From the NCBI RefSeq assembly GCF_009728935.1, contig NZ_CP034235.1, positions 4,130,001 to 4,194,000 on the forward strand: DNA of 64,000 nt. Reading direction: 5' to 3'. The notes below the pieces were generated by a model, which made no database searches, was not told where the DNA came from, and saw only the letters and a list, made by a program, of their open reading frames with translations. The DNA is from Paenibacillus psychroresistens (GTDB lineage: Bacteria > Bacillota > Bacilli > Paenibacillales > NBRC-103111). This document shows, piece by piece, positions 60,146-64,000 of this stretch. Numbering within the stretch: position 1 is the stretch's first letter; each line of letters begins with the position of its first letter. Made by a program: the position numbers and the translations under genes.

Positions 60146-62122
60146 TTATTCCACATATTCCGTAAAATCTACATTTTCAATAATCCAACGCTTCCGCGGG
60201 TCAACTTTATCGCCCATCAAGGTGGAAACGCGACGCTCTGCCTTAGCTGCATCTTCAATTTGCACTTGAAACAAAGTTCTAAGCTCTGGATCCATCGTAG
60301 TTTCCCATAATTGATCCGGATTCATTTCTCCAAGCCCTTTATATCGCTGCAGTTCCACGTTACCGCCAAACTCTTTAGTAATCTTGCTTAAATCATCATC
60401 GGTATAGGCATATTTCATTTGCGTATTTTTGCCGGCTTTTTTAGTCACTTTAAATAACGGCGGCTGTGCAATATATACTTTTCCTGCATCAATCAACGGC
60501 TTCATATACCGATAAAAGAATGTCAGCAGCAGTACTTGAATATGTGCGCCATCTGTATCCGCATCTGTCATGATAATAATTTTTCCATAATTGGTTTCTT
60601 CCTGGTCGAATTCAGGTCCTACCCCAGCACCAATCGCCGCGATAATCGCTTTATACTCTTCATTCTTCAGAATATCGAGCAGCTTGGCTTTCTCTGGATT
60701 CATTGGCTTGCCTTTTAACGGCAGGATCGCTTGATGCTTTGAATCACGGCCTTGCTTGGCAGAGCCTCCAGCGGAATCCCCTTCGACAATAAACAGCTCA
60801 TTGCGTTGATAATCCTTCGATTGGGCAGGTGTTAATTTACCGTTGAGATTAGAGCTTTCGCTTTTGCCTTTTTTGCCGCTGCGAATTTCTTCGCGTGCTT
60901 TACGAGCTGCTTCTCTTGCTCTTGCAGATTGAACGGCTTTCTTCAGCATCATTTGTGCATCGTTTGGATTTTCTTCAAGGAAAACAGCCATACGATCCGC
61001 TACAATGGAATCTACAACGCTTCTAGCAGACGAACTTCCTAGCTGGTCTTTGGTTTGGCCAACAAACTCAACCTCGCCCATCTTAATATTAAGCACAATC
61101 ATCATGCCTTCACGTAAATCTGAACCCTCTAAATTCTTATCCTTTTCCTTCAAAATAGTCATTTTTCGCGCATAATCATTTAAAACCCGGGTATAGGCTG
61201 CCTTAAAGCCCGTTTCATGGGTTCCGCCTCCACGAGTGGGGATGGAATTAACGAAGGAAGCTAAGGTTTCCGTATATCCATCGTTATACTGCAAAGCGAC
61301 TTCAACCTCAATATCATCCTTCTCGCCCGTAAAATGGACAACCTTATGCAAAACTGTTTTATCCTCATTTAAGAATTCAACAAATTGCTTGGCTCCACCC
61401 TCATACTGATAAGTATCCTGTTTATCTGAGCGCTCATCCTTAATACTTACCTTCAAACCTGAATTTAGAAAAGCAATTTCCTGCAGCCGCTCTGACAATG
61501 TATCATAGTTTACGGCAATCCCTGCTTGAAATACACGTTTGTCGGGTTTGAAAGTAACCTTTGTTCCTGTTTTATTAGTCGTACCCATAACATCTAATCC
61601 TGTAGTTGGCTGCCCTACATGTTCTTTGTCGTTTGCATCCACCCAATACTCAAAACGTTGTTTATGTATTTTACCATCACGTGAAATTTCAACTTCCAGC
61701 CATTCTGATAAAGCGTTCGTCACGGAAGCGCCTACTCCATGCAAGCCACCTGATTTCTTATAACCAGAACCACCAAATTTACCGCCAGCATGCAAAATTG
61801 TAAACACAACCTGAGGTGTCGGCACCCCCGTCTTGTGCATGCCTGTCGGAATTCCCCGACCATTATCACGTACGCTTATCGATTGATCGCGATGGATAAC
61901 TAAATCAATCGCAGAGCAATGCTTCGCTAAATGCTCGTCCACTGCATTATCAACAATCTCCCAAACAATATGATGCAACCCGGATGGACCTGTGCTGCCG
62001 ATATACATACCCGGCCTTTTACGTACTGCAACAAGCCCTTCTAGTACCTGTATATCATCCGCTTCGTAGTTCGAATTCGGTGGCTTTGGATCTTTCTTTT
62101 CTATTTCTAGCTGTTCGGCCAT
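60146..62122 (-). CDS. parE: DNA topoisomerase IV subunit B
   Basis: 658 aa. GHKL ATPase (VRKRPGMYIGSTGPSGLHHIVWEIVDNAVDE; KSGGLHGVGASVTNALS) and TOPRIM (EGDSAGGSAKQGRD; DADTDGAHIQ). The length and spacing to parC mark the parEC operon rather than gyrBA. Confidence 0.95.
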   Translation of the reverse strand: MAEQLEIEKKDPKPPNSNYEADDIQVLEGLVAVRKRPGMYIGSTGPSGLHHIVWEIVDNAVDEHLAKHCSAIDLVIHRDQSISVRDNGRGIPTGMHKTGVPTPQVVFTILHAGGKFGGSGYKKSGGLHGVGASVTNALSEWLEVEISRDGKIHKQRFEYWVDANDKEHVGQPTTGLDVMGTTNKTGTKVTFKPDKRVFQAGIAVNYDTLSERLQEIAFLNSGLKVSIKDERSDKQDTYQYEGGAKQFVEFLNEDKTVLHKVVHFTGEKDDIEVEVALQYNDGYTETLASFVNSIPTRGGGTHETGFKAAYTRVLNDYARKMTILKEKDKNLEGSDLREGMMIVLNIKMGEVEFVGQTKDQLGSSSARSVVDSIVADRMAVFLEENPNDAQMMLKKAVQSARAREAARKAREEIRSGKKGKSESSNLNGKLTPAQSKDYQRNELFIVEGDSAGGSAKQGRDSKHQAILPLKGKPMNPEKAKLLDILKNEEYKAIIAAIGAGVGPEFDQEETNYGKIIIMTDADTDGAHIQVLLLTFFYRYMKPLIDAGKVYIAQPPLFKVTKKAGKNTQMKYAYTDDDLSKITKEFGGNVELQRYKGLGEMNPDQLWETTMDPELRTLFQVQIEDAAKAERRVSTLMGDKVDPRKRWIIENVDFTEYVE

Positions 62123-62183
62123 GCAAAAGCCCCCTGTTTCAACAATGTAAACTATTAAGCATTATAACACGACAATTCTTACT

Positions 62184-63185
62184 TTAGCTCAAAATATCCC
62201 TTTTTGTAAATACTCGAAATGAAACTAATAACGAAAGCAACGCCCAAACAGCTAACACACTTAGCGAAAATGGCAGCGTCAGCCCTGGAATTGGCGGTAC
62301 ACTTCCGCTTAAAAAAGTAACTGTTTCGAGGTTAACCATGAATAAATATTTGGCCGTTTCCCAAGATGAAACCATATTCGCAAGAATGGTTCCAGCAATT
62401 AATGTTGCTAGCATGATCCCCATACCGGCGGCGGTGCTCCTTACCAACACAGATACCATCAAGGATAAACAACCTACTACTATGCAAGAAAACCAGCCTA
62501 AGCTCATTTCCATCAGCAGGTAGAGCCATTGATCCACGACATGAGCATTAGCTGTGCTTAATTCTGTGCCTGATACCTGGAATCCGGTCAGAACAGGCAT
62601 AGTCCAACCCGCATAACCAAAAACGAGTCCTGAGATAGCATAGCACAACAAACCGGTCGTGAGTATGATTAAGGAAATAAATAAGCATAAGGTGATCAGC
62701 TTGCTCATCAGAATTTTCCATCTGCGTACAGGTCGCGTCAGCAGTATTTTGATTGTACCCGTTGATTGCTCAGACGATACAATATCGGCTGCAACGACTG
62801 CTACCATTAATGGAAGAAACAAACCAATCGCATTTTTAAAGAAGTCACGAGTAAAGGTTACTCCGTTTGGAGATTGCGGATCGATATCTTTATTCAAGCT
62901 ATATTGCAGACGTTTAATTTCTACCTTTAAATACCGTTTCCACTCTTCGGGGACTCGGTTACTGCTCAAACGGTTCGTATAATCAGAGATTTGCTGCTGT
63001 GTACTCACACGCCAATTCTCCGTACCAAATTGCTTGCGCGAGCTCTCGGCAATCTTCAACTGCGCATAGGTAAACACAGGAATCAATAAAGCAATAATCA
63101 GAATAATCACTAAAAATCGACGTTTTTTCAGCATCTTAATCGTTTCATTCTGGATGAGCGGATATAAACTAATCAATTTTCTCAC
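62184..63185 (-). CDS. ABC-2-type transporter permease
   Basis: 333 aa. N-terminal helix, a long outside loop (about 40-110), then five or six helices (GLFLPLMVAVVAADIVSSEQSTGTIKILLTRPVRRWKILMSKL is the conserved ABC-2 cytoplasmic segment). Overlaps the ATPase gene by 17 nt. Exporter of unknown cargo (drug, peptide or lipid). Confidence 0.88.
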   Translation of the reverse strand: MRKLISLYPLIQNETIKMLKKRRFLVIILIIALLIPVFTYAQLKIAESSRKQFGTENWRVSTQQQISDYTNRLSSNRVPEEWKRYLKVEIKRLQYSLNKDIDPQSPNGVTFTRDFFKNAIGLFLPLMVAVVAADIVSSEQSTGTIKILLTRPVRRWKILMSKLITLCLFISLIILTTGLLCYAISGLVFGYAGWTMPVLTGFQVSGTELSTANAHVVDQWLYLLMEMSLGWFSCIVVGCLSLMVSVLVRSTAAGMGIMLATLIAGTILANMVSSWETAKYLFMVNLETVTFLSGSVPPIPGLTLPFSLSVLAVWALLSLLVSFRVFTKRDILS

Positions 63186-64000
63186 CCTCCGTTAAACGCA
63201 GGAATAAATCTTCGAGCGTTGGATTTTTAATGTTAATACCGTGGACCTGAACCAAATTCTGGACTAGCTTAGCATTAATAATCGGGATTTGATGCTCAGG
63301 CATTTCGCAGACAAGTGTGCGGATTAATGAAATAACATTGGATGGTGCTGCAATAGCTTCTATGCTGTCTTCTTTATTAGCCTCAACTAAGGTTACTCCC
63401 TCGCTTGCTTCTAGCAAAGCCAACCCTTTCTCAAAAGGAGCTAGCCTCCACTCAACAATCGTCGTATTCTGCCTAATTAAATCATCGACATTACCTACAG
63501 CGATGACATTTCCATGACTTATGATAGCCACACGATCACACATCAGTTGAATTTCACTTAGAAGATGGCTGGAGACAAAAACGGATAACCCTTCCTTAGC
63601 TAAATTGCGAATGAATATACGCATTTCTTTAATCCCCTGCGGGTCTAAGCCATTAGTAGGCTCGTCCAGAATGAGCAGCTTAGGTTTTCCTAATAAAGCT
63701 TGAGCGATTCCAAGGCGCTGCCTCATCCCAAGCGAATAGGTTTTCACTTTGTCGTGAATCCGTTGATCCATTCCCACTATTGCGACTACCTCATGGATTC
63801 TGCTTTCCGTTACGTTCGGCAGCATTCTAGCAAAATGCTCTAAGTTTTCCCAGCCAGTTAAATAAGCGTAAAGCTCGGGATTTTCAACGATACAACCAAC
63901 ATGCTGCAAGGCTTCATCCGGCCGTTTGCTTACCGAAATGCCACAGATTGAAATAGTACCTTCCGTCGGTTTAATTAAATCGACTAACATCCGGATTGTT
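63169..64000 (-). CDS. ABC exporter ATPase (5' end outside the window)
   Basis: At least 276 codons are in the window. The first codons here read TIRMLVDLIKPTEGTISI, which follows the Walker A GKTT motif, so the N-terminus lies beyond position 64000. Signature LGMRQRLGIAQALLG, Walker B PKLLILDEPTNGLDPQG, switch His in FVSSHLLSEIQ. Energises the permease at 62184-63185. Its ABC-2/BcrA-like C-terminal extension is complete. Confidence 0.9.
   Translation of the reverse strand, partial: TIRMLVDLIKPTEGTISICGISVSKRPDEALQHVGCIVENPELYAYLTGWENLEHFARMLPNVTESRIHEVVAIVGMDQRIHDKVKTYSLGMRQRLGIAQALLGKPKLLILDEPTNGLDPQGIKEMRIFIRNLAKEGLSVFVSSHLLSEIQLMCDRVAIISHGNVIAVGNVDDLIRQNTTIVEWRLAPFEKGLALLEASEGVTLVEANKEDSIEAIAAPSNVISLIRTLVCEMPEHQIPIINAKLVQNLVQVHGINIKNPTLEDLFLRLTEGEKID

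Overview
The window looks like a chromosomal segment of a low-GC, spore-forming Gram-positive bacterium, most likely Paenibacillus or a close relative. This is inferred from gene content: a glgB-glgC-glgD-glgA glycogen operon, parE-parC, carbohydrate ABC importers with separate permeases, Bacillus-type Shine-Dalgarno sequences, sigma-A promoters and Fur boxes. No rRNA, tRNA, CRISPR array or intact insertion sequence was found.

Layout. 0-11.9 kb is ordinary core: a DUF309/OmpR regulator/sensor kinase operon, small membrane and YxcD-like proteins, a GH18 glycosidase with six N-terminal repeats, an MthK-type potassium channel, a chemoreceptor behind a class I cyclic-di-GMP riboswitch, and a YyaL-type thioredoxin-fold protein. 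11.9-28.6 kb is accessory: small genes, phage scraps (including a YopX-like start), fragments of a second and third yyaL copy, a secreted hexapeptide-repeat peptide, a sugar ABC importer, and an agr-like quorum-sensing island at 20.3-25.5 kb. 28.7-43.8 kb holds a Fur-controlled siderophore-binding lipoprotein, an H-NOX/hybrid-kinase pair, xpt, a CorA-type transporter, a second sugar importer cluster with its AraC regulator, dehydrogenase, isomerase and ThuA, a Fur-controlled FhuF-type protein and a voltage-sensor-type channel. 43.8-64 kb holds the glycogen operon, a parvulin-type foldase, a putative cyclic-di-GMP-responsive polysaccharide synthase operon, RNA modification enzymes, parE-parC and an ABC exporter cut by the window edge.

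The most interesting part is the agr-like island. One minus-strand operon encodes an AlpA/excisionase-like DNA-binding protein, a seven-helix AgrC-like membrane protein with no kinase domain, a complete AgrB protease (R70, H77, C84) and a 39-residue AgrD. AgrD is read in a different frame from the longer open frame at the same place. It predicts an autoinducing peptide with a five-residue ring, CYIFC. No AgrC kinase or AgrA regulator lies nearby. Three copies of a 15-bp palindrome sit on the operon promoter and on the promoter of a divergent CPBP intramembrane protease gene. The sequence therefore suggests a peptide-signalling unit whose output runs through a small HTH protein rather than a two-component phosphorelay.

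A second theme is cyclic-di-GMP: the riboswitch before the chemoreceptor and MshEN-type repeats on the polysaccharide synthase suggest that one second messenger controls both taxis and surface polysaccharide.
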